DNA of 64,000 bases from BP-464 sp045805505 (GCA_045805505.1 JBJMLA010000130.1:1-64000); one strand, 5' to 3'. Counted from the stretch's first letter, positions 7,101 through 16,088 are shown. Notes: generated from the sequence alone by a model not told the origin. A program made the numbers and translations.

Positions 7101-9503
7101 ATGAAGCTGCTGAATTCCGGAGCGTTGATGCTCGCCACGCTCATCCTCGCCGGTACCGCCCAGGCCGCCCGCCCCGGCCCCGACCTGCTCTACGCGCCGG
7201 CCCCCGACGCCCCGCAGCTGCAGAACACCGGTCCGTGGAAGGCCGACCCGATCCTCGTCTCGGGTGCCGAGGCCTACCGCGACGGCGAGTTCCTCTACCA
7301 GGACTTCCTCTTCGACGATCACGGCGCGGCAGGCGCCGCCGACGATCCGCAGGACCCGTTCAACCAGGCCGAGAACATGTTCTCGGCCCGGCACGGCACG
7401 CTGAGCTACCCGACCGACACCGCGACGTTCGCCAACAACGCCGCCGATCTCGTCGAGCTGCGCGTCAAGCCGCTGGCCAGGGCCACGGCGTTTCGCGTGA
7501 CGGTCAACACGCTCAAGGCCGCCGATCGGACCGCGTTCACCATCGCACTCGGCGACTCGGCGAGCGCCGTCGCCTGGCCGCACGGCGCCGGCGTCTCCTC
7601 GCCCGCGCAGCTGTTCCTCACCGTGCACGGCACGACCGCCGAGCTGCTCGACGCCGCGGGCAAGGCGGTCGCCCCCGCGCCGACCGCCACGCTCGACCTC
7701 GAGCGCCGGCAGTTCGACGTCCGCGTGCCCCATGAGGCGTGGAACCCGGGCACCGCGACCGTCCGCATGGCCGCCGGGGTCGGGCTGTGGGACCCGGCGG
7801 CCAAGGCGTACCTCACGCCCGGCACGACCGCGACCGCCACCGCGCCGGGCGGTGCCGCGCCCTCGGGTGCCGCGCTGTTCAACATGGCCTTCCGGACCAG
7901 CGAGCCGCTGCCCCACATCTACGACCCGGGCATCGCCAACACGATCGCCGAGGGCCACGTCGGCGTGGTCCAGGACGCCGCGTACTGGCGCGAGCGCCGG
8001 CAGGCCGACCTGCTGGCCTCCGGCGACGTGACGTCGCTCAGCGCGCGCGTGGACTTCGCCAAGCTGGCCAAGGGCACCGACGACGAGTCGGGCGTGCCGC
8101 AGACCGGCCACCTCGACCGGATCTTCGCGAGCCGCTTCGTCTTCGGCCAGGGCGTCGACTACACCGTCAAGTGCATCCTGGCGCTGGCCGGCGACTCCGG
8201 CGAATGCACCGGACGCCAGCTCGGTCAGCTGCAGCCCTACGCGCTCTACGTCCCGCACAAGCCCGTGCCGGCCAAGGGCTTCGGCTTCGTGCTGAGCATG
8301 CACGGGCTGTCGGCCAACTACAACGAGTTCCTCGGCAGCCACGAGGCCGAGCAGCTCGGTGAGCGCGGCGAGGGCTCGATCTTCGCGTCGCCCGAGGGCC
8401 GCGGGCCCGACGGCAGCTACAAGAGCTACGCCGAGGCCGACGTCTTCGAGATGTGGAACGACGTCGCGCGCCACTACAAGCTCAATCCCGACATCACCGA
8501 CATCACCGGCTACTCGATGGGCGGCGGCGGCACCTACCGGCTGGCCAGCCGCTGGCCGGACCTGTTCGGGCGCGCGTTCCCGATCGTCGGGCCGCCGACG
8601 AGCGCCGAGACGTTCGCGTCGCTGCGCAACGTCCCGGTGATGGCCTGGTACGGCCAGACCGACGAGCTCGTCGGGCCCGAGATGAGCGAGGAGGCGTTCC
8701 TCAACGCCGTGGGGTCGGGCATCCGCTACGACCACTGGGTCTTCGCGCCCGCCGGGCACATCACGGTGGGCAACAACGACGAGTTCGGGCCGGCCGCTGC
8801 GTTCTTCGGCACGCACGAGGTCCAGCACGATCCGCCGCACGTGACCTACCTGTTCGACCCGGGCCAGGACCCCAAGGCCCTGTCGCCCAGCAACCACGCC
8901 TACTGGATCTCCGATCTGCAGCTGGCCGAGGGCGCGGCCAGCGGCACGGTCGACGCGCGATCCCACGGCTTCGGCGTCGGCGACCCCGCGGTCAAGGCCG
9001 TCGCGCCCAGCGCCGGGACGCTCAACGGCGGCTCGCACGGGCCGCTGCCCTACACGCGGCGCACCCAGGACTGGGACGACGCGCCGGCCGAGGCGAAGGC
9101 CAACGCCATCGACGTCACGACGACCGGGCTGCGGGCGCTGACCATCGATGCGCCGCGAGCGGGCATCGGCTGCGACGCCAAGGTCAACCTGACCAGCGAC
9201 GTGCCGGTCGCCGTCAGGCTCACGGGCTGCGACAAGGCCGCCGCGCCGTCGTCGCCCGCGGCGGCCGCGCGCTGCGTCAAGCGCACGCTGAGTATCAGGC
9301 TCGCGCGCCGGATCGGCGGGCGGCGCGTCAAGAGCGCGCGCGTCAAGGTCGCGGGCAAGAGGGCGCGGACGGTCGAGGGCCGCAGGGCGCGCGTCTCGTT
9401 CGCCGGGACGAAGGGCCGCCGGGCGAAGGTGCGGATCGTCTACCGCCTGGCGGGCGGCAAGAAGATCGTGCGGACCAAGCGCTACAGGACCTGCGCGTCT
9501 TGA
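7101..9503 (+). CDS. secreted alpha/beta hydrolase with Arg-rich C-terminal module
   Basis: 800 residues. A signal peptide (KLLNSGALMLATLILAGTAQA) is followed by an N-terminal beta-rich region (~25-290) in which ADLVELRVKP recalls carbohydrate-binding modules of glucodextranase type. The catalytic part has GFGFVLSMHGLSANYNE (oxyanion side) and the nucleophile elbow GYSMGG with Ser472, then YGQTDELVGPE and a candidate His in APAGHITVG. From Cys725 to the end is a basic domain closing in KRYRTC. A close paralogue lies at 20525. Likely an extracellular esterase or peptidase of the prolyl-oligopeptidase/PHB-depolymerase superfamily; substrate unknown. Its 3' end overlaps the convergent TetR gene by 22 bp. 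Confidence 0.8.
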   Translation: MKLLNSGALMLATLILAGTAQAARPGPDLLYAPAPDAPQLQNTGPWKADPILVSGAEAYRDGEFLYQDFLFDDHGAAGAADDPQDPFNQAENMFSARHGTLSYPTDTATFANNAADLVELRVKPLARATAFRVTVNTLKAADRTAFTIALGDSASAVAWPHGAGVSSPAQLFLTVHGTTAELLDAAGKAVAPAPTATLDLERRQFDVRVPHEAWNPGTATVRMAAGVGLWDPAAKAYLTPGTTATATAPGGAAPSGAALFNMAFRTSEPLPHIYDPGIANTIAEGHVGVVQDAAYWRERRQADLLASGDVTSLSARVDFAKLAKGTDDESGVPQTGHLDRIFASRFVFGQGVDYTVKCILALAGDSGECTGRQLGQLQPYALYVPHKPVPAKGFGFVLSMHGLSANYNEFLGSHEAEQLGERGEGSIFASPEGRGPDGSYKSYAEADVFEMWNDVARHYKLNPDITDITGYSMGGGGTYRLASRWPDLFGRAFPIVGPPTSAETFASLRNVPVMAWYGQTDELVGPEMSEEAFLNAVGSGIRYDHWVFAPAGHITVGNNDEFGPAAAFFGTHEVQHDPPHVTYLFDPGQDPKALSPSNHAYWISDLQLAEGAASGTVDARSHGFGVGDPAVKAVAPSAGTLNGGSHGPLPYTRRTQDWDDAPAEAKANAIDVTTTGLRALTIDAPRAGIGCDAKVNLTSDVPVAVRLTGCDKAAAPSSPAAAARCVKRTLSIRLARRIGGRRVKSARVKVAGKRARTVEGRRARVSFAGTKGRRAKVRIVYRLAGGKKIVRTKRYRTCAS

Positions 9504-10084
9504 GCGGCCGCGACGGTCGCCACCAGCGTCTGGGCGAGGATCGTCAGCACCGGCTCGCGGTCGAGGCCCGCGTCGCGGGCCTCCTCCAGCGCGGTCTCGG
9601 CGTAGGCGAGGAAGCCGTGGATGGCCATGCGCATCAGCGGCGGCGGTTCGCTCGTGCCGGCGTTGTTGAGCGCGATGGCCGAGACGACGCGCTCGACGTA
9701 GGCGTCGCTCGTCTGGCGCGCCTCGTCGTAGGCGTACGTGCGCGACTGCCGGTAGACGCGCCACTCGTCCGACGGGCCGTAGGCGTGGTCGACCGTGCGG
9801 GCGAAGTTCGCCGCTAGCCGTTCCTCCCGGCTGATCGTCTCGTCGGTGACCCATTCGTCGGCCAGTCGCCGGCCGGCCTCGTCGGCGACCGCGACCACGA
9901 GGTCCTGCAGCCCGCGGGGGAAGTAGTGGTAGAGGAGGTTCCGGGTGACCCCGGAGCGGTCCGCTACTTTGTCCAGTGACAAGGTAGAGAAGCCCTCCTC
10001 GGCGGCGAGCGACATCGCCACCTCGACGAGCTGCAGGCGCCGCGCCTCGCGCGACAGTCGTCGGGGTATGTCGGCGCCGGCCAC
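9482..10084 (-). CDS. TetR family transcriptional regulator
   Basis: 200 residues with a GTG start. The N-terminal HTH is clear: LVEVAMSLAAEEGFSTLSLD, then KVADRSGVTRNLLYHYFP. The C-terminal ligand-binding part is unlike any subfamily I can name. It is divergent from the secreted propeller gene; the 65-bp gap holds the palindrome GTCAACTTGAC over that gene's -35 box, so it probably represses itself and its neighbour. The 3' end overlaps the hydrolase gene by 22 bp on the other strand. Confidence 0.9.
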   Translation of the reverse strand: MAGADIPRRLSREARRLQLVEVAMSLAAEEGFSTLSLDKVADRSGVTRNLLYHYFPRGLQDLVVAVADEAGRRLADEWVTDETISREERLAANFARTVDHAYGPSDEWRVYRQSRTYAYDEARQTSDAYVERVVSAIALNNAGTSEPPPLMRMAIHGFLAYAETALEEARDAGLDREPVLTILAQTLVATVAAAQDAQVL

Positions 10085-10106
10085 GGGGCGATCCTACTTC
10101 CGAACC

Positions 10107-10140
10107 GTCAACTTGACAAATCGTAAACAGGATCGATACC
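10107..10140 (+). promoter_or_regulatory. promoter with overlapping palindrome (candidate TetR operator)
   Basis: TTGACA (10113-10118) and GATACC (10135-10140) are 16 bp apart. The ATG at 10150 is 9 nt after the -10, so the mRNA may be leaderless. GTCAA-C-TTGAC (10107-10117) is a perfect 5-bp dyad overlapping the -35. Confidence 0.5.
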
Positions 10141-10149
10141 GTGCTCCCC

Positions 10150-11628
10150 ATGTCCCTGCGCCGCTGCCTCCCGCTCGTCCTGCTCCTCGCCGCCGCCGCG
10201 CCCGCCGCGGCGTCCGCATCGCCGATCCTCAACGTGACGGGGACGTCGCTCGAGCACTACCAGGGCGCGCCCGCGACGGCGCACGCGATCAAGGCGACCA
10301 GGCCGCCACAGAACCCGCAGATGACCAAGAACCCGTGGAGCAACATCCACAACGACACGTGGATGACCGACGCCTACGCCTACGCGGGGCCGCTCGGCAA
10401 GAACCCGCTGGCGACGTCGTCCTCGCTGGGGCCGGCGCTGTGTGGCTCGATCACCTTCGACTCGCACGGGCGCATCGTCAGCGTCTGCCCGTCCATCGTC
10501 GCGGCGCCCCAGACCCGCGTCATCGACCCCAAGACGCTCGAGGTCCTGGGCACCTACGACATGCCCACCGCGGCGGACCCGCCGGGCACGAAGATGTACC
10601 AGAACTTCTCGGGCGGGGGCTACTTCTTCCTCGACGGGAAGGACCGCGTGTGGAGCGCTTCGAAGACCAGCCACCTGCTCGTCCTGCAAGTGGCCGCCGA
10701 CGGCTCCATCAGCAAGACCGACGACTTCGACCTGACGGGCGTGCTCGAGGACGACCAGCGCATCACCTCGGCGCTCCCCGACTTCCAGGGGCGCGTCTGG
10801 TTCGTGTCCAAGAAGGGCGGAACGGTCGGGATCCTCGACCCGAAGACCCGCAAGATCACGTCGATCAAGCTCGGCGAGGAGATCGAGAACTCGTTCACGA
10901 TCGACTCCGACGCGGTCTACATCGTCTCGGACAAGCGCATGTACCGGTTCGGGGTCGCCAAGGACGGCAAGCCGAAGGTCCAGTGGAAGTCGACGTACAA
11001 GAACTCGGGCATCGTCAAGCCCAGCCAGGTCGACGCGGGATCGGGCACGACCCCGACGATCACCAACGGCGGCTTCATCGCGATCACCGACAACGCCGAC
11101 CCCATGAACCTCGTCGTGTACCGGACCGGCAGGAAGCTCAAGAAGGGGCAGAAGCGCGTGGTCTGCCAGGTCCCGGTGTTCCCGGCCGGCAAGAGCGCCA
11201 CCGAGAACTCGATCCTCGCCGGCGGCCGGTCGTTCTTCGTCGAGAACAACTACGGCTACCAGGACCCGTTCGGCCCCAACTCGGGGGCGGTCACCGAGGC
11301 CGGCTTCGCCCGCGTCGACATCAACAAGAAGGGCACGGGGTGCCGCAAGGTCTGGGAGAACATGGACGTGCGCGCGCCGACGGTGGTCCCGAAGCTCTCC
11401 ACCGCGACCGGTCTCATCTACACCTACACGCGCGAAGAGGCCCCGCTCGGAGAGCAGCCGTACTTCTGGACCGCGCTGAGCGCCAGGACCGGCAAGACGG
11501 CCTGGAAGGTCTACTCGGGCAGCGGCCTGAGCTTCAACAACAACTACGCGGGCCTGGCCCTCGGGCCAGACGGCACGGCCTACCTCGGCGTGACCGGCGG
11601 CATCGTCTCGCTGCGCGACGGGACCTAG
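10150..11628 (+). CDS. secreted beta-propeller-like protein
   Basis: 492 residues from the ATG at 10150; an in-frame GTG three codons earlier is possible. The signal peptide is SLRRCLPLVLLLAAAAPAAA. The body is built of repeated short blades with the pattern 'hydrophobic-D-P-K-T-x-K/E-V' (VIDPKTLEVLGTYDM, ILDPKTRKITSIKLG, TALSARTGKTAWKVYSG), like PQQ/YncE-type propellers. No catalytic or heme motif is evident. It is divergent from the TetR gene, whose operator probably controls it, suggesting that export is induced by a small ligand. Possible roles are binding or lactonase activity; none is established. Confidence 0.75.
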   Translation: MSLRRCLPLVLLLAAAAPAAASASPILNVTGTSLEHYQGAPATAHAIKATRPPQNPQMTKNPWSNIHNDTWMTDAYAYAGPLGKNPLATSSSLGPALCGSITFDSHGRIVSVCPSIVAAPQTRVIDPKTLEVLGTYDMPTAADPPGTKMYQNFSGGGYFFLDGKDRVWSASKTSHLLVLQVAADGSISKTDDFDLTGVLEDDQRITSALPDFQGRVWFVSKKGGTVGILDPKTRKITSIKLGEEIENSFTIDSDAVYIVSDKRMYRFGVAKDGKPKVQWKSTYKNSGIVKPSQVDAGSGTTPTITNGGFIAITDNADPMNLVVYRTGRKLKKGQKRVVCQVPVFPAGKSATENSILAGGRSFFVENNYGYQDPFGPNSGAVTEAGFARVDINKKGTGCRKVWENMDVRAPTVVPKLSTATGLIYTYTREEAPLGEQPYFWTALSARTGKTAWKVYSGSGLSFNNNYAGLALGPDGTAYLGVTGGIVSLRDGT

Positions 11629-11690
11629 CGCGGCGTCCGCTGGCGCGGCGCCGCTCAAGGTTCCGCGCCACAACTCCGATGTAAGAAGGA

Positions 11691-13094
11691 GTGACCACGG
11701 TCGAGCTCACCACGCCGGGCCTCCGGCGCTGGTGCCTCGCGGCAGCGCTGACCACCGCCTTCCTCGGCGCGCTGGTGTTCATCGGCGGATGGGTCGCCGA
11801 CGTCGAGGCGCTGCGCACCGTCGTCCCCGGCGCGGTGGGCATGAAGGCGCTGACGGCGCTGGGCATGTTCGCCGCCGGCCTCTCGCTCTGCGTGCTGGCC
11901 GGCTCCGCGTCGTCTCGCGCGCGGCTCCTGGCCCGTGCTTCGGCGCTCGTCGTGCTCGTCCTCGGTGGCCTGATCCTCGGCGAGTACGTCTTCGGCTGGA
12001 GCCTGGGCATCGACGAGCTGCTGTTCCGTGACGAGGCGGGCCACGCGCTGGGCATCGCCTACCCGGGCCGCTTCGCTCCCACCACGGCGATCGCGTTCGT
12101 GCTCGTCGGGGTGGCGCTGCTGTCGCTCGACTCCCGGTCGCGCCGCGGCTGGCGCCTCGCCGAGGTGCTGGCGGTCCCGGTCGGGCTCATCGCGCTGATG
12201 AGCGTCATCGGCTACCTCTACTCGATTCCCGCGTTCTACGGCCCGGCCTCGGCGGCCAAGATGGCCATTCTCACCGCGGTCTGCTTCCTGGCCCTGTCGG
12301 CCGGCATCCTGCTGGCGCGACCGAGCGGGCGTCTCGTGCGCCTGGCCACGACCGACGACCCCGGCGGGATCCTCATGCGCCGGATGATCCCGGTCGCCGT
12401 CGTCCTGCCCCTGCTGCTCGGCTGGATCCATCTGCGGCTCGAGAAGGCGGGGCTGATGGGCGAGCACGTCGCCACCTGGTGGCTGGCCGCCGTGACCATG
12501 GCGCTCTTCGTGCTGATCATCTCGCGCGTCGCGTCGCGCCTGAGCCTCTACGCCACAGACCGCCGCCGCCTCGAGGACGAGCTCGCGCGGCTAGCGACCC
12601 AGGACGCCCAGACCGGCCTGGCCAACCGCCGGCGCTTCGACGAGGAGCTCTTCCTCTCGGTGGCCCGGGCCGCCCGCAGCGACGCCCCGTACGCGCTGCT
12701 GCTGCTCGACCTCGACCGGATGAAGCGCATCAACGACGAGCTCGGCCACGAGGCCGGCGACGACATCATCCGCGCGGTGGGCGCGATCCTCCTGCGCCGC
12801 CAGCGGGCCGGCGACCTGGCCGCGCGCATCGGCGGCGACGAGTTCGCGGTGCTGCTGCCCGGCACCGCCGCGGCCGGAGCGGCGGTGCTCGCCGAGGAGA
12901 TCCGCGACTGCGTCCGCGAGCTGCGGCTCGAGGGCCTGCGCGGCACGGCGTGGACGACGGTGAGCATCGGCGTCGCCGCGATCGGCGCGGACCCCAGCTC
13001 CACGCTGCGCGACGCCGACGACGCGATGTACGCGGTCAAACGCGCCGGAGGCGACGGGGTCTCCGTCGCCGCGGCCGTCCTCGCCGCCGCCTAG
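11691..13094 (+). CDS. membrane-anchored diguanylate cyclase (GGDEF)
   Basis: 467 residues. The N-terminal ~280 residues hold about eight hydrophobic segments, a membrane sensor unit with no recognised extracellular domain. The C-terminal GGDEF domain begins at DAQTGLANRRRFDEEL and has LLLLDLDRMKRINDELGHEA and the active-site IGGDEF (GGDEF at 381-385). An inhibitory site RxxD (RAGD, 372-375) lies exactly five residues before it, so product feedback inhibition is expected. It makes c-di-GMP from two GTP. The GTG start sits immediately after AAGAAGGA, closer than a usual ribosome site. It converges on the MerR gene with a 4-bp overlap. Confidence 0.92.
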   Translation: MTTVELTTPGLRRWCLAAALTTAFLGALVFIGGWVADVEALRTVVPGAVGMKALTALGMFAAGLSLCVLAGSASSRARLLARASALVVLVLGGLILGEYVFGWSLGIDELLFRDEAGHALGIAYPGRFAPTTAIAFVLVGVALLSLDSRSRRGWRLAEVLAVPVGLIALMSVIGYLYSIPAFYGPASAAKMAILTAVCFLALSAGILLARPSGRLVRLATTDDPGGILMRRMIPVAVVLPLLLGWIHLRLEKAGLMGEHVATWWLAAVTMALFVLIISRVASRLSLYATDRRRLEDELARLATQDAQTGLANRRRFDEELFLSVARAARSDAPYALLLLDLDRMKRINDELGHEAGDDIIRAVGAILLRRQRAGDLAARIGGDEFAVLLPGTAAAGAAVLAEEIRDCVRELRLEGLRGTAWTTVSIGVAAIGADPSSTLRDADDAMYAVKRAGGDGVSVAAAVLAAA

Positions 13095-13846
13095 CGGCTC
13101 GAGCGCGAGCTGCGCGACTGCTGCTCGAGCATGCGGCTGAACGCGTCCTCGACGGCGTCGGACATGGCCTGCTTGAAGATGGCCAGCTGGGCCTCGGCGG
13201 CCAGCGGGCGCAGGCGCTCGATGGCCTCGGTGACCTGGGGCCACTGATCCGGCGGCTGGCCCGCGGCGTCGAACGGCTTCCAGATCTCGTCGAGGAACAG
13301 GCCGACGAACGTGCGCGCGGTCGACTGGGAGTTGCGCCGCACCTTGGCCAGCAGCTCCAGCGCCGTGGCCGGCGCGATGCCCAGCTCGAGCACCTGCTCG
13401 GCGGCGTGCAGCAGGGAGGGGCTGGGGGCCTCGAAGCGCCCGTCGCCCAGGGGGACGAGGAAGCCGAGCTTGACCGCCTTGGCCTGCAGCCTGGGGTCGG
13501 CGCCGCCGAAGCGGCCGGCGACCTCCTCGGCCTCGAGGATCTCCGGGGCCTCGGTCTCGAACGGGGCGGTGATCGCGCGGCGCAGGCCGATGAACCGCTC
13601 GGCCGCGCCGCCCTGCTCGCCGAGGATCCGCTGGATCGCCGTGAGCTTGAAGCCCTCGGCCTGCATCTCCTGGATGAGGCGCAGGCGCTCAACGTGCGGC
13701 TGCCCGTAGTAGCCGATCCGCGAGCGCACCTCGGGCGGCGGCAGGAGCCCGCGCGACTGGTGGTTGCGGATGTTGCGGACCGACATGCCGGTCTCGTAGG
13801 CGAGCTGCTCGACGGTCAGCTCGGGGCTCTCGGGAGGTGTGGCCAT
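13091..13846 (-). CDS. MerR-family transcriptional regulator
   Basis: 251 residues from the ATG at 13846; a GTG two codons upstream (13852) is an alternative. The MerR helix-turn-helix and wing are LTVEQLAYETGMSVRNIRNH, then SRGLLPPPEVRSRIGYYGQP. The rest (~80-250) is a long helical effector domain without the Cys clusters of metal-sensing MerR proteins. The whole protein is paralogous to the one at 49279, including the end (EIWKPFDAAGQPPDQWPQVT against EQVWEPFDAAGRPEERWPEV). It is divergent from a large membrane protein, with repeated TGAGGTNAC half-sites between them. Confidence 0.9.
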   Translation of the reverse strand: MATPPESPELTVEQLAYETGMSVRNIRNHQSRGLLPPPEVRSRIGYYGQPHVERLRLIQEMQAEGFKLTAIQRILGEQGGAAERFIGLRRAITAPFETEAPEILEAEEVAGRFGGADPRLQAKAVKLGFLVPLGDGRFEAPSPSLLHAAEQVLELGIAPATALELLAKVRRNSQSTARTFVGLFLDEIWKPFDAAGQPPDQWPQVTEAIERLRPLAAEAQLAIFKQAMSDAVEDAFSRMLEQQSRSSRSSR

Positions 13847-13872
13847 GCGCACAGAAGCTTACGCCGTTAGAT

Positions 13873-13907
13873 GTAACCTCATTTGAGGTAACGTTTATTG
13901 AGGTCAC
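13873..13907. promoter_or_regulatory. operator array: three TGAGGTNAC half-sites
   Basis: GTAACCTCA (13873-13881, half-site on the minus strand), TGAGGTAAC (13884-13892) and TGAGGTCAC (13899-13907) share the core TGAGGTNAC. The first two form a dyad with a 2-bp centre, ACCTCA-TT-TGAGGT; the third is a direct repeat at 15 bp. It lies between the divergent MerR and membrane-protein genes, so the MerR protein is the natural ligand. Confidence 0.65.
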
Positions 13908-13940
13908 GATGCTGCGAACCAGTCTGAGGAGGCTGCCGAC

Positions 13941-15794
13941 GTGCTGACGACGCTTTTTGCCGCTGCAACCGCAGGAAACGAGCCCGCCGGGGGTGCCGCC
14001 ATCGGCGAGGTCATCGGGGTGACGGCTGCCGCGATGGTCGTGACCGGGCTGCTGCTGTGGCTCGGCATGGGCCACCGCTCCGGCCGCGTGCCCGTGCTCG
14101 GCCGTCTCGCGAAGTTCAGCGAGCGGACCTCGGGCCTTCCCGGCTGGGCCGCGCTGCCCGCCGGACTGGCCACGGGCGCGCTGCTGATCGCCGTGTTCGG
14201 CATGTACTGGGACATCTCGCTGCACATCGGAGTCGGCCGCGATGCCGGCCCGCTGGCCAACCCCGCCCACTACTTCATCCTCTTCGGCCTGTTCGGGATC
14301 TTCGCCGCGGGCTTCCTCGCGATGGTCCTGCCGAAGGGCAAGGCGACGCCCACGTCGATCAAGCTCGGCCCGGACTGGCACGCGCCCCTGGGCGGCGTGC
14401 TGATCTGCGCGTGCGGCGCGTTCTCGCTGACCGGCTTCCCGCTCGACGACGTCTGGCACCGGATCTTCGGCCAGGACGTCACGCTGTGGGGGCCGACGCA
14501 CCTGATGCTCATCGGCGGCGCCGCGATGACGCTCGTCGGGATCGCCGTCCTGCAGGTCGAGGGCATGCGCGCCAACGCGGCGGCCGGCCGCGCGAACGCG
14601 ATGAAGCCGTGGGTCAAGATCGCCATGGCCGTGGCGCTGCCCGGCGGCTTCATGCTCGGCCTGTCGACCTTTCAGGCCGAGTTCGACTTCGGCGTCCCGC
14701 AGTTCCGCTTCGTCTTTCAGCCGATGATGATCATGCTCGCCGCCGGCGCCGGCCTCGTGGTCGCCCGCATGTGGGGCGGCCGCGGCGCGGCGCTCGGCGC
14801 GGTCGGCTTCTTCCTGCTGATCCGCGGCGCGCTGACCGTGATCATCGGGCCGATCCTCGGCGAGCCCATGCCGCACTTCCCGCTCTACGTCGTCGAGGCG
14901 CTGATCGTCGAGGCCGTCGCGCTGCGCGTCGGCAAGGACCAGCCGCTCGAGCTCGGGCTGCTGTCCGGCCTGGGGATCGGCACGATCGGACTCGCCGCCG
15001 AGTGGGGCTGGTCGCACGTCTTCATGCCGACGCCCTGGCCCGCCACGCTGTTCCCGGAGGGAGCGATCCTCGGGTTCGCCTGCGCGGTCGCCGGCGGCCT
15101 GCTCGGCGGCTGGATCGGCGCGCGCCTGTCGGTGGATCCCGGCGCCCGCTCGCGCCCGCTGCGCCTCGGCGCGGTGCTCGGGGCGTCGGTCCTCGCGGTG
15201 CTGGTCGTCTTCGCGCTCTACAAGCCGGCCGACGAGGGCGTCAAGGCCAGCGTCCAGCTGGCCGACGTCCGGGGCGGCGCCGACCGTGAGGTCAGCGCGC
15301 GGATCACGCTCGAGCCGCGCGACGCGGCCGAGGACGCGGAGTGGCTCAACGTCACCGCCTGGCAGGGCGACGGGCTGGTGCTCGACCGCCTGCGCAAGAT
15401 CTCCGAGGGCGTCTATGAGACGACCGAGCCGATCCCGGTCAACGGCGAGTGGAAGGCGCTGGTGCGACTGCATCACGGCAACTCGCTGACGGCGATCCCG
15501 ATCTTCCTGCCCGCCGACCAGGCGCTCAAGGCCAAGGAGGTGCCGGCCGACCCGACGTTCACGCGGACGTTCGTGGCCGACCACGAGATCCTCCAGCGTG
15601 AGCAGAAGAGCACGTCGGGCGCGCTGCCCCCGATCGCCTACGGCGTGGTGGCCGCGATCGCGCTGTCGCTGCTCGCCCTGCTGGCCTGGGGACTGCACCG
15701 GCTGGGCCTGGCCGGCCGCGAGGCCGAGCCGCGCTGGACGCGCGAGTCCGATACGACACCGCAGGAGGGGCAGCTCAGCGCGGGCACCGCCTGA
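13941..15794 (+). CDS. large polytopic membrane protein, function unknown
   Basis: 617 residues. About ten hydrophobic segments fill residues 1-430; then an extracytoplasmic beta-rich domain (~435-560), in which NGEWKALVRLHHGN recalls the FixH/YtkA-type 'GxWxxxVxxxxG' strand; then a last membrane helix (~565-590) and a short tail. Conserved-looking membrane residues include YWDISLHIGVGRD, NPAHYFILFGLFGIFAAGF and WGPTHLMLIGG, with His residues inside or next to helices as in metal- or heme-handling proteins. I do not recognise the family. Control by the divergent MerR protein across an operator array is likely, so it may be an inducible transporter or sensor. The GTG at 13941 has GAGGAGG-like bases upstream. 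Confidence 0.7.
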   Translation: MLTTLFAAATAGNEPAGGAAIGEVIGVTAAAMVVTGLLLWLGMGHRSGRVPVLGRLAKFSERTSGLPGWAALPAGLATGALLIAVFGMYWDISLHIGVGRDAGPLANPAHYFILFGLFGIFAAGFLAMVLPKGKATPTSIKLGPDWHAPLGGVLICACGAFSLTGFPLDDVWHRIFGQDVTLWGPTHLMLIGGAAMTLVGIAVLQVEGMRANAAAGRANAMKPWVKIAMAVALPGGFMLGLSTFQAEFDFGVPQFRFVFQPMMIMLAAGAGLVVARMWGGRGAALGAVGFFLLIRGALTVIIGPILGEPMPHFPLYVVEALIVEAVALRVGKDQPLELGLLSGLGIGTIGLAAEWGWSHVFMPTPWPATLFPEGAILGFACAVAGGLLGGWIGARLSVDPGARSRPLRLGAVLGASVLAVLVVFALYKPADEGVKASVQLADVRGGADREVSARITLEPRDAAEDAEWLNVTAWQGDGLVLDRLRKISEGVYETTEPIPVNGEWKALVRLHHGNSLTAIPIFLPADQALKAKEVPADPTFTRTFVADHEILQREQKSTSGALPPIAYGVVAAIALSLLALLAWGLHRLGLAGREAEPRWTRESDTTPQEGQLSAGTA

Positions 15795-15802
15795 GCCGCC
15801 GG

Positions 15803-15808
15803 TAGCGT
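15803..15808 (+). promoter_or_regulatory. -10-like box of the 15816 gene
   Basis: TAGCGT, 7 nt before the ATG. Confidence 0.45.
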
Positions 15809-15815
15809 CCCGGGC

Positions 15816-16088
15816 ATGGCCAGCGCGCCCTGCCCGACGTGCGGGCGCCCGCACCGCCGCTCCCTGAGCGCCGGTGCGGTCGCCGCTCTCCTGCTCGTCC
15901 AGGCCGTCCTGGTCCTCGGCGGCGTCCTCTACATGCTCACGGTCTTCGGCGACGAGCTCGACAGCACGCTCGACGAGCAGGTCACGACCGTGCAGTCCGA
16001 CATCGAGGGCGACCTCGACGGCGTGCGCCGATCCGTCATCCGCCAGCTGCGCGCCGAACTCGACGCGCGGCTGGGCACCGCGCCCTAG
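15816..16088 (+). CDS. small membrane protein with N-terminal CxxC
   Basis: 90 residues. CPTCGRPH at residues 6-13 is a half zinc ribbon; one membrane helix (AGAVAALLLVQAVLVLGGVL) follows, then an acidic, heptad-like helix (DELDSTLDEQVTTVQSDIEG onward) likely to be extracytoplasmic and coiled-coil. Family unknown. It converges on the GNAT-USP gene, with the last four bases of each gene shared. Confidence 0.6.
   Translation: MASAPCPTCGRPHRRSLSAGAVAALLLVQAVLVLGGVLYMLTVFGDELDSTLDEQVTTVQSDIEGDLDGVRRSVIRQLRAELDARLGTAP

Noticed and set aside
7089..10232. 1047-codon minus-strand frame opposite the secreted hydrolase
   Set aside because: Codon-position shadow of the plus-strand gene; no motif, and it runs through the clearly real TetR gene in another frame. 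The same holds for long antisense frames at 13689-16109, 19976-23017, 32974-35964 and 59753-62056.
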